From Pimelobacter simplex (lineage in GTDB: Bacteria; Actinomycetota; Actinomycetes; Propionibacteriales; Nocardioidaceae): DNA of 49,457 nucleotides. Shown here in pieces: positions 34,284 through 42,765 of this stretch; within the stretch, counting starts at the first letter, position 1, and every line of letters begins with the position of its first letter. The notes under the pieces were generated by a model. The model did no database searches, was not told where the DNA came from, and worked only from the letters and a program-made list of their open reading frames with translations. The stretch spans positions 1 to 49,457 of the forward strand of contig JADCLI010000043.1 in NCBI GenBank assembly GCA_016803235.1. Reading direction: 5' to 3'. The position numbers were made by a program, and so were the translations under genes.

Positions 34284-35356
34284 CCGAGCAGGGCACGCTC
34301 GGGTTCGGCCACGTCCGTCCGATCGACGGGGCCTGGTTCGCCAGAGCACTGCCTGAGGAGGCGCTCGACCCGGACCTTCCGGTCATCGACTCCCACCACC
34401 ACTTCTTCGCGCCGGGCAGCCTCTACGGCCGGCAATACCTCCTCGACGACCTCCGGGCCGATCTCGCGGGCGGTCACCACGTGATTGCGACCGTGGTCGT
34501 GGAGGCGAAGTTCGCCTACCGCACCCGCGGGCCCGAGCACCTGCGCACCACCGGCGAGACCGAGGCGATCGCCGGGCTCGCGGCGATGTCCGAGAGCGGC
34601 CGGTTCGGCCGAGCCCACGTCGGCGCCGGCATCATCGGCCGTACCGACCTGACGTCCGGCCCGCGACTTGTCGCGGAGTCGCTGGACCGGCACCTCGCCG
34701 TCGGGGGCGGTCGGTTCCGCGGCGTCAGGGACTCGGCGGCCTACGACGAGGATCCGGCGGTGGGCCTGACCCACGGCGGCGGCTACGGCCGGTACCTCAC
34801 GCCCGAGTTCGAGAGGGGCATGAAGGAGCTCGCTGCCCGCGACCTCAGCCTTGACGCGTGGGTGTTCTTCCACCAGCTGGGCGACGTCGCCGACCTCGCG
34901 CGCCGATTTCCCGACACGAGCATCGTCCTGGTCCACTGCGGGGGTCCACTGGGCTACGGGCGGCACGCCGGCAGGCCACAGGAGATCTTCGAGCAGTGGC
35001 GAGCCGCGATGAGCGAGCTCGCCGGCTGCGAGAACGTCACGGTGAAGCTCGGCGGCATGCTGATGCGCCTCGCGGCGTTCGACTACCTCCACGCCGAACG
35101 TCCCGCCGCCTCCTGGGAGCTCGCGCCGCTCTGGGCGTCGTACGTCGAGACCTGCATCGAGCTGTTCGGCGCGGAGCGGTGCATGTTCGACAGCAACTTC
35201 CCGGTGGAGCGCATGGGGGTGACGTACACCGCGCTGGTGAACACCTTCAAGCGGATCACCAGTGGTGCGTCGGTGACCGAGAAGGGCGCTATCTTCGCCG
35301 AGACCGCACGGCGGGTCTACCGGCTCGAGGTGCAGGACCTGAGCGATGTTTCCTGA
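34280..35356 (+). CDS. Amidohydrolase 2-family lactonase or decarboxylase
   Basis: The 358-residue TIM-barrel metal enzyme has the HxH motif in VIDSHHHFFAPGS, barrel histidines in VHCGGPLGYG and the late aspartate in MFDSNFPVERMG. The segment SLDAWVFFHQLGDVADLARRFPDTSIV is typical of the lactonase/decarboxylase group to which 2-pyrone-4,6-dicarboxylate lactonase (LigI) and 4-sulfomuconolactone hydrolase belong. GTG at 34280 overlaps the preceding stop (GTGA). In a LigAB-containing region a LigI-like lactone hydrolysis is attractive, but this is inference. It ends the unit started by the hydroxylase. Confidence 0.85.
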   Translation: MTEQGTLGFGHVRPIDGAWFARALPEEALDPDLPVIDSHHHFFAPGSLYGRQYLLDDLRADLAGGHHVIATVVVEAKFAYRTRGPEHLRTTGETEAIAGLAAMSESGRFGRAHVGAGIIGRTDLTSGPRLVAESLDRHLAVGGGRFRGVRDSAAYDEDPAVGLTHGGGYGRYLTPEFERGMKELAARDLSLDAWVFFHQLGDVADLARRFPDTSIVLVHCGGPLGYGRHAGRPQEIFEQWRAAMSELAGCENVTVKLGGMLMRLAAFDYLHAERPAASWELAPLWASYVETCIELFGAERCMFDSNFPVERMGVTYTALVNTFKRITSGASVTEKGAIFAETARRVYRLEVQDLSDVS

Positions 35357-35402
35357 AGCGGTGTTGCCGTGGACGGAACGCGCAGCAGACGGTCACCGGA
35401 TC

Positions 35403-35421
35403 GGTCGATCTAGGATCGACC
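35403..35421. promoter_or_regulatory. 8-bp inverted repeat abutting the GntR start codon
   Basis: GGTCGATC, TAG, GATCGACC is a perfect inverted repeat ending 1 bp before the ATG at 35423. It covers the place where a ribosome binding site should be and no separate site is visible. It could be an autoregulatory operator with the transcript starting at or near the ATG (leaderless), or a hairpin that blocks translation. Confidence 0.5.
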
Positions 35422-35422
35422 C

Positions 35423-36208
35423 ATGCCTCATGCAGCGAGTTTGGGACTCGGAAACCAGCGCCAGGTGCGATCGACACGGAAGGTCGATCTGGTCACCGAG
35501 GCATTGAAAGCGCAACTGATCGACGGCCAGCTGCCTCCAGGCTGCACCCTGTCCGTACAGGAGCTGAGCCAAGGCTTCGGGGTCAGCAAGCAGCCGGTGA
35601 TGGACGCGCTCCGACGTCTGCAGGAGGCCGGGTTCGTGGAGATCCTGCCGCAGATCGGCGTGCGCGTGGTGGACCCGAGCCCTCGCGACGCCGAGGACTT
35701 CTTCGTGGTCTTCTCCGCCCTCGAAGGCGTCGTCTTCGCCCTCGCCGCGCAGCGGCGGACCGAGGAGGACCTCGCCCACGTCCGCGCTGCGATCACCGTG
35801 ATGAACGCGGGCATGCAGACGCCCGGGTTGCCCGCCACGGCCCATCGCGACACCAACCGGCAGTTGCATGCGGCCATCCATCGCGCGGCCCACTCGCCGG
35901 TCGCAGCCGATGCCGCGAGCGCGTGCTGGGACCGCAGCGACTTCCTGCTCTCGACCTGGCACGTCTTCGACCAGATCCCCCTCGAGGACGAGACCCGGCG
36001 GAACGCCCAGATCGCCGAGGCGATCGAGAAGCGTGACGCACAGGCTGCGCGGGAACTCGCCGAGGCGAAGATCCTGTCGGTGCGCAAACTGATGATCGCG
36101 GGCTTCCACAAGAACGAAGCCGGTCACGCGGAGCCGCAGGAGGACGTGCCGGGCTGGCCGGGCGACCGATCGGCCCTCAGCCGGGTCCTCGCCGGCGAGT
36201 CACCGTAG
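35423..36208 (+). CDS. GntR-family regulator, FCD subfamily
   Basis: The 261-residue protein has an N-terminal winged helix (VDLVTEALKAQLIDGQLPPGCTLSVQELSQGFGVSKQPVMDALRRLQEAG) and a helical FCD ligand domain (about 95-235, with metal-site style residues in DTNRQLHAAIHRAAHSPVA). FCD regulators usually sense organic acids and repress their catabolic genes. It follows the amidohydrolase by 66 bp on the same strand and has a perfect inverted repeat at its start. The C-terminal 30 residues are unstructured. Confidence 0.92.
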   Translation: MPHAASLGLGNQRQVRSTRKVDLVTEALKAQLIDGQLPPGCTLSVQELSQGFGVSKQPVMDALRRLQEAGFVEILPQIGVRVVDPSPRDAEDFFVVFSALEGVVFALAAQRRTEEDLAHVRAAITVMNAGMQTPGLPATAHRDTNRQLHAAIHRAAHSPVAADAASACWDRSDFLLSTWHVFDQIPLEDETRRNAQIAEAIEKRDAQAARELAEAKILSVRKLMIAGFHKNEAGHAEPQEDVPGWPGDRSALSRVLAGESP

Positions 36209-36279
36209 GGGCTACGACCCTGGGCGGAAGCCCGAGATCTGGGGGATCGCGATTGAGGGGAAAATCAACTCGGCGGCTA

Positions 36280-36309
36280 CTGACATTCTAGCATCTTTGC
36301 GGGTATGGT
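36280..36309 (+). promoter_or_regulatory. Sigma-70-like promoter for the IclR operon
   Basis: CTGACA (36280-36285) and TATGGT (36304-36309) are spaced by 18 bp and lie 30 bp upstream of the IclR gene start. They match -35 and -10 boxes of housekeeping promoters reasonably well and are embedded in one of the few AT-rich stretches nearby. Confidence 0.45.
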
Positions 36310-36338
36310 GTGCGTCACATCCCGCGAAGGAGGCCGCC

Positions 36339-37190
36339 ATGAACGCAGGGGGAACAGCAGTCGTCGAAGCAGTCCGGGTCGGCGCGCGAGAGACTGCCCC
36401 GGCGAACACGCTCGAGCCCAGCGACCGCGGCGACGGCGACCCGGTCACGTCCGTCGCCAAGGCACTGAGGCTGCTGGACGCCTTCCGTCAGGGCGGGGGC
36501 CGGGTCGGGGTGACGGAGCTCGCCCGCCGGGCATCGCTGCCGAAGTCCACGGCATTCCGCTTGCTCGCCCACCTCGAGCGCAGCGGCTACGTCGAGCGGG
36601 TTGGCACCGACTACCGCCTCGGATGGCGACTCTTCGAGCTCGGCAACCAAGTCCAGGTGTGCGCTCCGCACGGGCTGCGCCAGATCGCCACGCCGTACCT
36701 GAGCGAGGTCTACGCGAGCACAGGACACGTCACCCAGCTCGCGGTGCTCGACGGCGTCGACGTGGTGTACCTGGAGAAGATCCACGGGCGCCGCGCGGTG
36801 CGCACCCCGACGGCGGTGGGCACGCGGATGCCGGCCGCGTGTGTGGCGCTGGGCAAGGCGATCCTGGCCTTCAGCGAGCCTGGCGTCGTGCGCGTGGTGC
36901 TCGATGCGGGCCTGGAGCGCCGGACGCCGTACTCCTTCGCCGAGCCGGGCCAGTTCGCCAGGGAGCTGCATCGCATCCGGACCAACGGCATCGCCCTTGA
37001 CCGAGAGGAGGCCGCACTCGGTCTGGCGTGCGTCGCCGCCCCGATCCTGGTCGGCGGCCGCCCGATCGCCGCGATCTCGGTGTCGATGCCGGCGACCCGT
37101 TTCGACGCCGGCGCGGTCGCGGCGCGCGTCCGGCAGGCGGCGAAGCAGATCGCCGACGAGTACGTCGCCCAGGCCGCGAGCCGGCGGTGA
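36339..37190 (+). CDS. IclR-family transcriptional regulator
   Basis: The 283-residue regulator has an N-terminal winged helix (about 45-105; VGVTELARRASLPKSTAFRLLAHLERSGYVER) and a GAF-like IclR effector domain with the conserved GTRMPAACVALGKAILAF segment. The ATG at 36339 is chosen because AAGGAGG lies 6 bp upstream. IclR proteins in actinobacteria often activate or repress aromatic-acid operons (for example Pca or phthalate genes). Its stop overlaps a possible GTG start of the FAD-synthetase gene (37187), so the two are probably co-transcribed. Confidence 0.93.
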   Translation: MNAGGTAVVEAVRVGARETAPANTLEPSDRGDGDPVTSVAKALRLLDAFRQGGGRVGVTELARRASLPKSTAFRLLAHLERSGYVERVGTDYRLGWRLFELGNQVQVCAPHGLRQIATPYLSEVYASTGHVTQLAVLDGVDVVYLEKIHGRRAVRTPTAVGTRMPAACVALGKAILAFSEPGVVRVVLDAGLERRTPYSFAEPGQFARELHRIRTNGIALDREEAALGLACVAAPILVGGRPIAAISVSMPATRFDAGAVAARVRQAAKQIADEYVAQAASRR

Positions 37191-37216
37191 ACGATCCCGG
37201 CACTCCTGGAGGGTCG

Positions 37217-37828
37217 GTGTTGACCGCAGGCGCTCCTCGACGGTCGAGCCCGCCGATGGCGTGTTGGCGTCATCTCGACGACCGGCCTCCCGACTGGCGA
37301 GGCTGCGTCGTCACGATGGGGGTCTTCGACGGCTTCCACCTCGGTCACCAGGCCGTGGTGCGTGCCGCGGTCGAGGACGCGCACAGGAAGGACCTGCCGT
37401 GCGTCCTCGTGACCTTCGACCCACATCCGCTGACCGTCGTCGACCCGGCGCGCGCCCCGCGGTTGCTGCTCCGCCTGGCCGAGCGGCTGCGAAGGGTGCA
37501 GGCCGCCGGCGTTGACGTCGCCCTTGTCCTGCCCTTCACCGCACGGCTCGCCGCCACGACGGCCGAGCAGTTCATCAGCGAGGTCCTCGTAGACGGCCTC
37601 GGCGCCAGGAGCGTGGTGGTCGGGGCCAACTTCAGGTTCGGTCGCGGCAACTCGGGCGATGTCGCCGCCTTGCGCGACGCAGGCGAGGACGCGGACTTCA
37701 CGGTGCACGCGGTTCCGCTCGTGGAGGTCGACGGCGAGGTGTGCTCGTCGACGCGCGTCCGGAGGTGCCTCGACGACCACGACCTGGCCGGGGCGGCGTC
37801 ACTCGTGGGATCAGGCGCCCGGGCGTGA
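37217..37828 (+). CDS. Stand-alone FAD synthetase (RibF N-terminal) domain protein
   Basis: The protein of about 203 residues contains only the FMN adenylyltransferase half of bifunctional RibF. Its nucleotidyltransferase motifs are all present: TMGVFDGFHLGHQAVV, TFDPHPLTVV, VVGANFRFGRGNSGD and CSSTRVRRCL. Normal bacterial RibF is about 310 residues with a C-terminal riboflavin kinase; here the protein ends at the stop and a LysR gene follows. Start choices are GTG 37187 (overlapping the IclR stop), GTG 37217 or TTG 37220; GGAGGG at 37208-37213 favours the last two. It may supply FAD for the region's flavoenzymes. Confidence 0.82.
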   Translation: MLTAGAPRRSSPPMACWRHLDDRPPDWRGCVVTMGVFDGFHLGHQAVVRAAVEDAHRKDLPCVLVTFDPHPLTVVDPARAPRLLLRLAERLRRVQAAGVDVALVLPFTARLAATTAEQFISEVLVDGLGARSVVVGANFRFGRGNSGDVAALRDAGEDADFTVHAVPLVEVDGEVCSSTRVRRCLDDHDLAGAASLVGSGARA

Positions 37829-37839
37829 GGACCGCGAAC

Positions 37840-38805
37840 ATGACCGGGACCGCGGACCGCTCCGAGCTGCTCGGCATCGACCTGAACCTGCTCGTGTCGC
37901 TGCGCGTCCTTCTCCAGGAACGCAGCGTCAGCCGTGCAGCGCAACGGCTCGGGATCGGCCAGCCCGCGATGAGCACCCAGCTCGGCCGGTTGCGCCGGCA
38001 CTTCGCCGACGAACTGCTCACCCGCGCGGGCAACACCTACATGCTCACCCCGCTGGCCACCCAGCTGCTCGGGCGAGTCGAGGAGGCCGTCACCGGCGTC
38101 CGCCTGGCCTTCTCCGCCGAGCCGTCCTTCGACGCCGCCGTCTCCCGCCGTGACTTCCGCCTCGCGATGTCGGACCACAGCCTCGCAGTCCTCGGCAGCG
38201 CGCTCTGTGCCCTGGTCGAGGAACGTGCACCCCGTGTCCGGCTGCGCATCGAGCCGACGCACGAGGGCTTCCTGGGCACCCCGAAGCAGATCCACAGCAG
38301 CGTCGACGCCGTCGTGCTCCCCCAGGGCTACGTCGACGAGCTGCCCCATCTCCTCCTCTACACCGACGATCCTGTCCTCCTGGTCGGCTCGGACAACCAC
38401 GCGGTCGGCGCACGGACCAGTCTTCGCGAACTCGCGGAGCAACCGTGGGTCGTCACCTACGACTGGCCCTCCTCCCCCGCCATCCACCAGCTGCGCAGCC
38501 AGGGAATGGAGCCGCGGGTGCGCGCGGTCGTGGAAAGCTTCACCGCTCTTCCCTACCTGATCGCAGGCACCGGCAACGTGGCCGTGATCTACCGGCGACT
38601 GGCTGACCGGCTGCCGCTGGCGCCCGGAGTGCGAGTGCTGCCCTGGCCGTGCCGCGCCGAGCCGGTGCTGGAGACGGTGTGGTGGCACCCCATGCACGAC
38701 ACCGATCCGGGACACCAGTGGTTGCGCAGCATGTTCGTGGACGCGGCCTCGATCGTCGAGGCGACGCCTCGCCCGAGCGACGAGCCCCATCAGCACCGGC
38801 AATAG
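37840..38805 (+). CDS. LysR-family regulator (NodD/SyrM-like)
   Basis: The 321-residue LysR protein starts LLGIDLNLLVSLRVLLQERSVSRAAQRLGIGQPAMSTQLGRLRRHF, with the LNLL form of helix-turn-helix typical of the NodD-like group, which sense aromatic inducers. The effector domain follows from about residue 95 (FRLAMSDHSLAVLGSALCALVEE). ATG at 37840 is preferred; GTG at 37825 would overlap the FAD-synthetase stop. The downstream quinone-oxidoreductase gene is on the same strand, and a motif repeated ahead of both paralogs begins just after this stop. Confidence 0.92.
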   Translation: MTGTADRSELLGIDLNLLVSLRVLLQERSVSRAAQRLGIGQPAMSTQLGRLRRHFADELLTRAGNTYMLTPLATQLLGRVEEAVTGVRLAFSAEPSFDAAVSRRDFRLAMSDHSLAVLGSALCALVEERAPRVRLRIEPTHEGFLGTPKQIHSSVDAVVLPQGYVDELPHLLLYTDDPVLLVGSDNHAVGARTSLRELAEQPWVVTYDWPSSPAIHQLRSQGMEPRVRAVVESFTALPYLIAGTGNVAVIYRRLADRLPLAPGVRVLPWPCRAEPVLETVWWHPMHDTDPGHQWLRSMFVDAASIVEATPRPSDEPHQHRQ

Positions 38806-38926
38806 GGGTCATCGCCGATCTCGCCTTCCCGGCGCCACGTCCCGCTGCGAGGCTGCGAAGCCGGTGCGAGAAGGCGTCCCGCACGGGACACGCACCCCAT
38901 GTCGACAAGTGCTTGGAGGAGAGCCT

Positions 38927-39904
38927 GTGCGTGCCATGCAGATCACCACCTTCGGTGGCCCCGAAGCCTTGCAGCTGACCGAGATGCCCAGCCCCGTCGC
39001 GGGACCCGGGCAGGTGGTGGTCGACGTCGACTCGGCCGGCATCAACTACGCCGACACCCTCATCGTCGAGGACGCCTACCCTCCGGCACGCGGCATGCTG
39101 CCCCTCCCCTTGATCCCCGGGACGGAGGTCGTCGGCCGCACTCCGGACGGGCGGCGTGTGCTGGCGCTGACCGAGCTCCTCGGCGGTTACGCGGAACGGA
39201 CTGCCGTGATCTCCGCGATGGTCCACGAGATCCCTGGCGAGGTGAGCGATAGCCAAGCGCTCGCCGTGGCCGTGCAGGGACTCACCGCTTGGCACCTCCT
39301 GCGGTCCGCGGCTCGCGTGACGGCCGGTGAGTCCGTGGTCGTTCCCGCTGCCGCTGGCGGCACCGGCTCGCTCGCGGTGCAGCTCGCGAAGCAGATGGGC
39401 GCGGGGCGCGTGATCGGCATGGCGTCGTCGGAGGAGAAGCGAAAGCTGGTCCTCAGCCTCGGCGCCGACGCCGCGGTCGACTCGGACCCCGACGGCCTGA
39501 CCGAGCGACTGGTCGAGGCCAACGGCGGAGAGCTCGTCGACGTCGTCCTGGAGGCCACCGGGGGGCAGACCTTCGACGCCTCTCTCGAGGCAGTCGCCCC
39601 CTTGGGCCGGCTCGTCGTCTACGGAGTCGCCTCCGGCATCCCACCGCAGCCGGTCGACGTGCTCGGCCGCGTGGCGAGCCGGGCCCGCTCGATCATCGGC
39701 TTCTACCTGCCGGTGTACTTCGAGGATCCGGTCGGCGTGCACAAGGTCCTCGACGAGCTCTTCGCGATGACGGCCGACGGCCGGCTGGAGCCGCAGTGCG
39801 GAGGTGTCTATCCCCTCGCGGATGCACCGCGCGCCCTTGCGGACCTCAGGGCTCGCGGTAGCCACGGCAAGCTCGTGCTCGACGTGTCCGGATGGTCGGA
39901 TTGA
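38927..39904 (+). CDS. NADPH:quinone oxidoreductase, MDR superfamily (copy 1)
   Basis: The 325-residue zinc-independent medium-chain reductase has the NADPH-binding Rossmann motif VVPAAAGGTGSLAVQLAKQMGAGRVIG and the quinone-reductase segment AGINYADTLIVEDAYPPARGMLPLPLIPGTEVVG. GTG at 38927 is chosen because GGAGGA ends 6 bp before it and copy 2 uses the identical leader. It should reduce a quinone or an activated enone with NADPH. It has no zinc-ligand cysteines. It is the first of a tandem pair after the LysR gene; specificity unknown. Confidence 0.9.
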   Translation: MRAMQITTFGGPEALQLTEMPSPVAGPGQVVVDVDSAGINYADTLIVEDAYPPARGMLPLPLIPGTEVVGRTPDGRRVLALTELLGGYAERTAVISAMVHEIPGEVSDSQALAVAVQGLTAWHLLRSAARVTAGESVVVPAAAGGTGSLAVQLAKQMGAGRVIGMASSEEKRKLVLSLGADAAVDSDPDGLTERLVEANGGELVDVVLEATGGQTFDASLEAVAPLGRLVVYGVASGIPPQPVDVLGRVASRARSIIGFYLPVYFEDPVGVHKVLDELFAMTADGRLEPQCGGVYPLADAPRALADLRARGSHGKLVLDVSGWSD

Positions 39905-40079
39905 CCGCTGCTCGAGGCTGAGTGCCACGTCTATTGGCAAGAGCGATAGCGGTCATCGGCGATCTCGTCTTCCCGCTCGCGGCGCGCCGTTGGGACGCTG
40001 ACATGCGGGGCGGGAGATGCCGGTTTCGTTGCCGGGCCTGCCTCATCTTTCCCGATGACTTCCCTGTGGAGGAGAGCCT

Positions 40080-41057
40080 GTGCGTGCCATAGAGATCACC
40101 GCATTCGGTGGGCCGGAAGCGATGCAGCTGACGGAGACCGCCGACCCAGTGCCCGGACCCGATGAGGTCCTGATCGAGGTCGACTCGGCTGGTATCAACC
40201 ATCGGGACACCCTCATCCTCGATGACGTGTACCCGCCGGCTCGCGGTGTGCTCCCGCTTCCGCTGGTCCCCGGCAGCGAGGTCGTGGGCCGCACTCCCGA
40301 GGGGCGTCGCGTCCTCGCGATGACCCAGCTCCTGGGGGGCTACGCCGAACGGGTCGTCGCGCACGAGTCGATGGTCCACGAGATTCCCGAGGGCATCAGC
40401 GACGGTCAGGCTCTGGCCATCGGTGTGCAGGGCATGACGGCATGGCACTTGTTGCACACTGCCGCGCGGGTCACCCCGGGCGAGTCCGTGGCGGTGTCGG
40501 CGGCCGCGGGTGGGCTCGGGTCGTTCGTGGTACAGCTCGCCCAGGAGATGGGCGCGGGTCGCGTGATCGGCGTCGCCTCGTCCGAGGAGAAGCGCAAGCT
40601 GGCCCTCGCTCTCGGCGCGGACGCTGCCGTCGACTCGGACCCGCAGGGCCTCACGGAGCGACTCATCGAGGCCAACGACGGCAAGCTGGTCGACGTCGTC
40701 CTTGACGCCACTGGGGGCGAGACGTTCGACGCCGCGCTCGAAGCGGTCGCGCCGTTCGGCCGCCTCGTCGTCTACGGCGTCGCCTCCGGCATCCCTCCGC
40801 AGCCCGTTGAAGTGCTCGGCCGTCTCGTGAGCACGTCGCGGTCGATCGTCGGCTTCACCCTCGGCTCGGCCATGACTCGCCGCGACATGTATCGCGACAA
40901 GCTGGAGCTGCTCTTCGCGATGACCCTCGACGGTCGGCTCGAGCCTCAGTGCGGCGGCGTCTACCAGCTCTCGGAAGCGGGGCGCGCGCACGAAGACCTC
41001 AGGGCGCGTCGCAGCCACGGCAAGCTCGTTCTCGACGTGTCCGGCTGGTCGGCCTAG
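40080..41057 (+). CDS. NADPH:quinone oxidoreductase, MDR superfamily (copy 2)
   Basis: This has the same length as copy 1 (325 residues) and is clearly its paralog; examples of shared blocks are GRLVVYGVASGIPPQPVEVLGR and RRSHGKLVLDVSGWSA. The Rossmann motif reads VSAAAGGLGSFVVQLAQEMGAGRVIG. The most different part is around residues 265-285 (copy 2 has a TLGSAMTRRDMYRDKLELL segment), a lid region that may change substrate choice. GTG at 40080 has GGAGGA 6 bp upstream. Its TAG stop overlaps the stop of the convergent CitE-like gene within CTAG. Confidence 0.9.
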   Translation: MRAIEITAFGGPEAMQLTETADPVPGPDEVLIEVDSAGINHRDTLILDDVYPPARGVLPLPLVPGSEVVGRTPEGRRVLAMTQLLGGYAERVVAHESMVHEIPEGISDGQALAIGVQGMTAWHLLHTAARVTPGESVAVSAAAGGLGSFVVQLAQEMGAGRVIGVASSEEKRKLALALGADAAVDSDPQGLTERLIEANDGKLVDVVLDATGGETFDAALEAVAPFGRLVVYGVASGIPPQPVEVLGRLVSTSRSIVGFTLGSAMTRRDMYRDKLELLFAMTLDGRLEPQCGGVYQLSEAGRAHEDLRARRSHGKLVLDVSGWSA

Positions 41058-41920
41058 CCGGATCGCACGGCGCTGGTCCGGGTCACTGGCGACCCGGACC
41101 AGCGCGCGCGGCGGAGAATCGCTTCGGCCCGAGCGATCACCGGGGCGTCCACCATCTGCCCGTCCACACGCGCCGCGCCCGCCACCGCTGGCGCCTCCAC
41201 GACCGCGCACGCCCAGCGCACATCCTCCTCACTGGGACGGAACGCCTCGTGCGTGCCACTGACCTGATTCGGGTGGATCAGCAGCTTGCCGGTCATGCCG
41301 AGCGTCGAGGCCCGTCGCACATCACGTGCGAGGGTTGTGCCCTCACCCAGCGCGGTGGTGACACCGTCGACAGGCCCGGCCAACCCGGCGACGCGGGAGG
41401 CGAGCACCAGGGTCGAACGTGCATGGAGCATCGCAGCATCGTCGGGTGCTGCGCCCAGGTCGAGCGCGTAGTCGAGGTGGCCGAACGCAAGGCGTACGAC
41501 GCCCGGCGCGGCCGCCAGGGCGTGCACGTCCCGCATGCCAATGGCTGACTCGACGAGGGCCACGACGGGCGCCTCGGTGCGGACCGCGACGGCCGACAGG
41601 ACCTCAGGGGTCTCGGCCTTGGGCACCATCACGCCGAGCAGACCCTCGCCCTCCCGAAGTGCGTCCACGTCTGCGCGGTGGTGGTCGGTTCGCGCGTCGT
41701 TGATCCGCACGATCGCCGCGCCGCCACCGGCGAGCCAGGCAGCGGCCTCGCGTCGGGCGCCCGCCTTGCGATCAGGGGTGACGGCGTCCTCGAGGTCGAT
41801 CACGACCACGTCGGCGCCCGAGTCGACGGCTTTCTGGTACCTGTCCGGCCGGTCCCCTGGCACGAACAGGTAGGACCTGGCCGCTGCGAGACGACTGGTC
41901 AGCTCCGCCGACGGGTTCAC
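41054..41920 (-). CDS. HpcH/HpaI aldolase-citrate lyase (CitE-like) protein
   Basis: The 288-residue TIM-barrel lyase has RSYLFVPGDRPDRYQKAVDSGADVVVIDLEDAV (start, with the metal-site acid), VALVESAIGMRDVHALAAAPGVVRLAFGHLDYALDLG and GKLLIHPNQV (C-terminal CoA-lyase signature). Relatives cleave citryl-, citramalyl-, malyl- or similar 3-hydroxyacyl-CoAs. The GTG at 41920 overlaps the MaoC-like gene by 4 bp. In this operon it follows a hydratase, so a hydrated acyl-CoA is the natural substrate (inference). It could also hydrolyse CoA esters, as some CitE homologs do. Confidence 0.88.
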   Translation of the reverse strand: MNPSAELTSRLAAARSYLFVPGDRPDRYQKAVDSGADVVVIDLEDAVTPDRKAGARREAAAWLAGGGAAIVRINDARTDHHRADVDALREGEGLLGVMVPKAETPEVLSAVAVRTEAPVVALVESAIGMRDVHALAAAPGVVRLAFGHLDYALDLGAAPDDAAMLHARSTLVLASRVAGLAGPVDGVTTALGEGTTLARDVRRASTLGMTGKLLIHPNQVSGTHEAFRPSEEDVRWACAVVEAPAVAGAARVDGQMVDAPVIARAEAILRRARWSGSPVTRTSAVRSG

Positions 41921-42765
41921 GAAGCTGCATTCAGGGGCGGGGAGGCGGCCGGCTCCTGCAGGGTGCTCGACGCGCAGACGACTCCTGCGGCACTGCGCGC
42001 CTCCGCACCGTGAGCGAGTCCCCGCGCGGAGGGCACCACGGTGAGGGTCTGCGGCCTCGTCATCGGCGAGAGCAGGCGATAGGCGAACGTGCGGTTCCGC
42101 AGGTCGATGCCCTGTCGGCGCAGGTGCTCGCCCATCATCAGGGCGAGCAACGGGCCGTGGATCACCAGCCCGTCGTACCCCTCACGCAGCACCCAGTCGA
42201 GGTCGTAGTGGATCCGGTGTGCGTTGTAGGTCAGCGCGGAGAAGCGGAACAGCAGGCGCTCGTCGACCGCGAGGCTGAGCTGGGGACCGTCCGGAGCCGG
42301 TTGGGGGGAAGGCGCCGCCGCTGCGAGCGAGTCGGAGCCGGGAGCGCGGTAGAGGATGTCCTGTTCTTCGCGGATCACGACCTCGCCGTCCTGGCTGATC
42401 TGGTGGAGGACGGTCACGACGGTCAGGTCTCCCGACCGGCCCGTCTTGTCGACCGACCGCAGGATCGAGGTCGACTTCGTGGCCTGCTCGCCGATCCGCA
42501 GCTGCCCGAGCGTGGTGACCCGCCCACCGCCGAACATGCGCCGCCGGCCGGGCCCTGGCGGGGTTGGTACGCCGGTGACGGGGTGACCGTCCTCCCCGAG
42601 CTCGCTCTCCGGGCGGCGATCGAGCAGGTACAGCCAGTGCCACAGCGGCGGGACCGGGTCGCCGGGGGCGAAGCCGACCTCGATGTCGAGCATCGCGCCC
42701 AGCGACTCCACGGGCTCGGCCGCGATCACCTCGGTGCGCTCTTCGCTCTGGGCTGGGGTCATCAT
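41917..42765 (-). CDS. MaoC/HTD2-type acyl-CoA hydratase
   Basis: The 282-residue protein has an N-terminal FAS1-like dehydratase domain (PLWHWLYLLDRRPESELGEDGHP, then RRRMFGGGRVTTLGQLRIGEQ) and a C-terminal MaoC domain (LLFRFSALTYNAHRIHYDLDWVLREGYDGLVIHGPLLALMM), in which the RFSALTxNxHxIHYD helix carries the catalytic Asn/His pair. This double-hot-dog form is that of mesaconyl-CoA and itaconyl-CoA hydratases. The ATG at 42765 overlaps the MmgE/PrpD stop, and its own stop overlaps the CitE-like start, so all three are coupled. It should hydrate a branched or unsaturated dicarboxyl-CoA. Confidence 0.88.
   Translation of the reverse strand: MMTPAQSEERTEVIAAEPVESLGAMLDIEVGFAPGDPVPPLWHWLYLLDRRPESELGEDGHPVTGVPTPPGPGRRRMFGGGRVTTLGQLRIGEQATKSTSILRSVDKTGRSGDLTVVTVLHQISQDGEVVIREEQDILYRAPGSDSLAAAAPSPQPAPDGPQLSLAVDERLLFRFSALTYNAHRIHYDLDWVLREGYDGLVIHGPLLALMMGEHLRRQGIDLRNRTFAYRLLSPMTRPQTLTVVPSARGLAHGAEARSAAGVVCASSTLQEPAASPPLNAAS

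Larger units (their letters stand above)
38808..41057 (+). repeat. Tandem duplication of quinone-oxidoreductase gene with its upstream region
   Basis: Two copies of a unit of about 1.15 kb lie head to tail. Both 978-bp genes begin with the same leader (GGAGGAGAGCCT then GTGCGTGCCAT), and both are preceded by a conserved upstream stretch starting GGTCATCGCCGATCTC (38809) or GGTCATCGGCGATCTC (39952). The proteins share long identical blocks, but the intervening upstream DNA has diverged, so the duplication is not recent. Confidence 0.85.
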
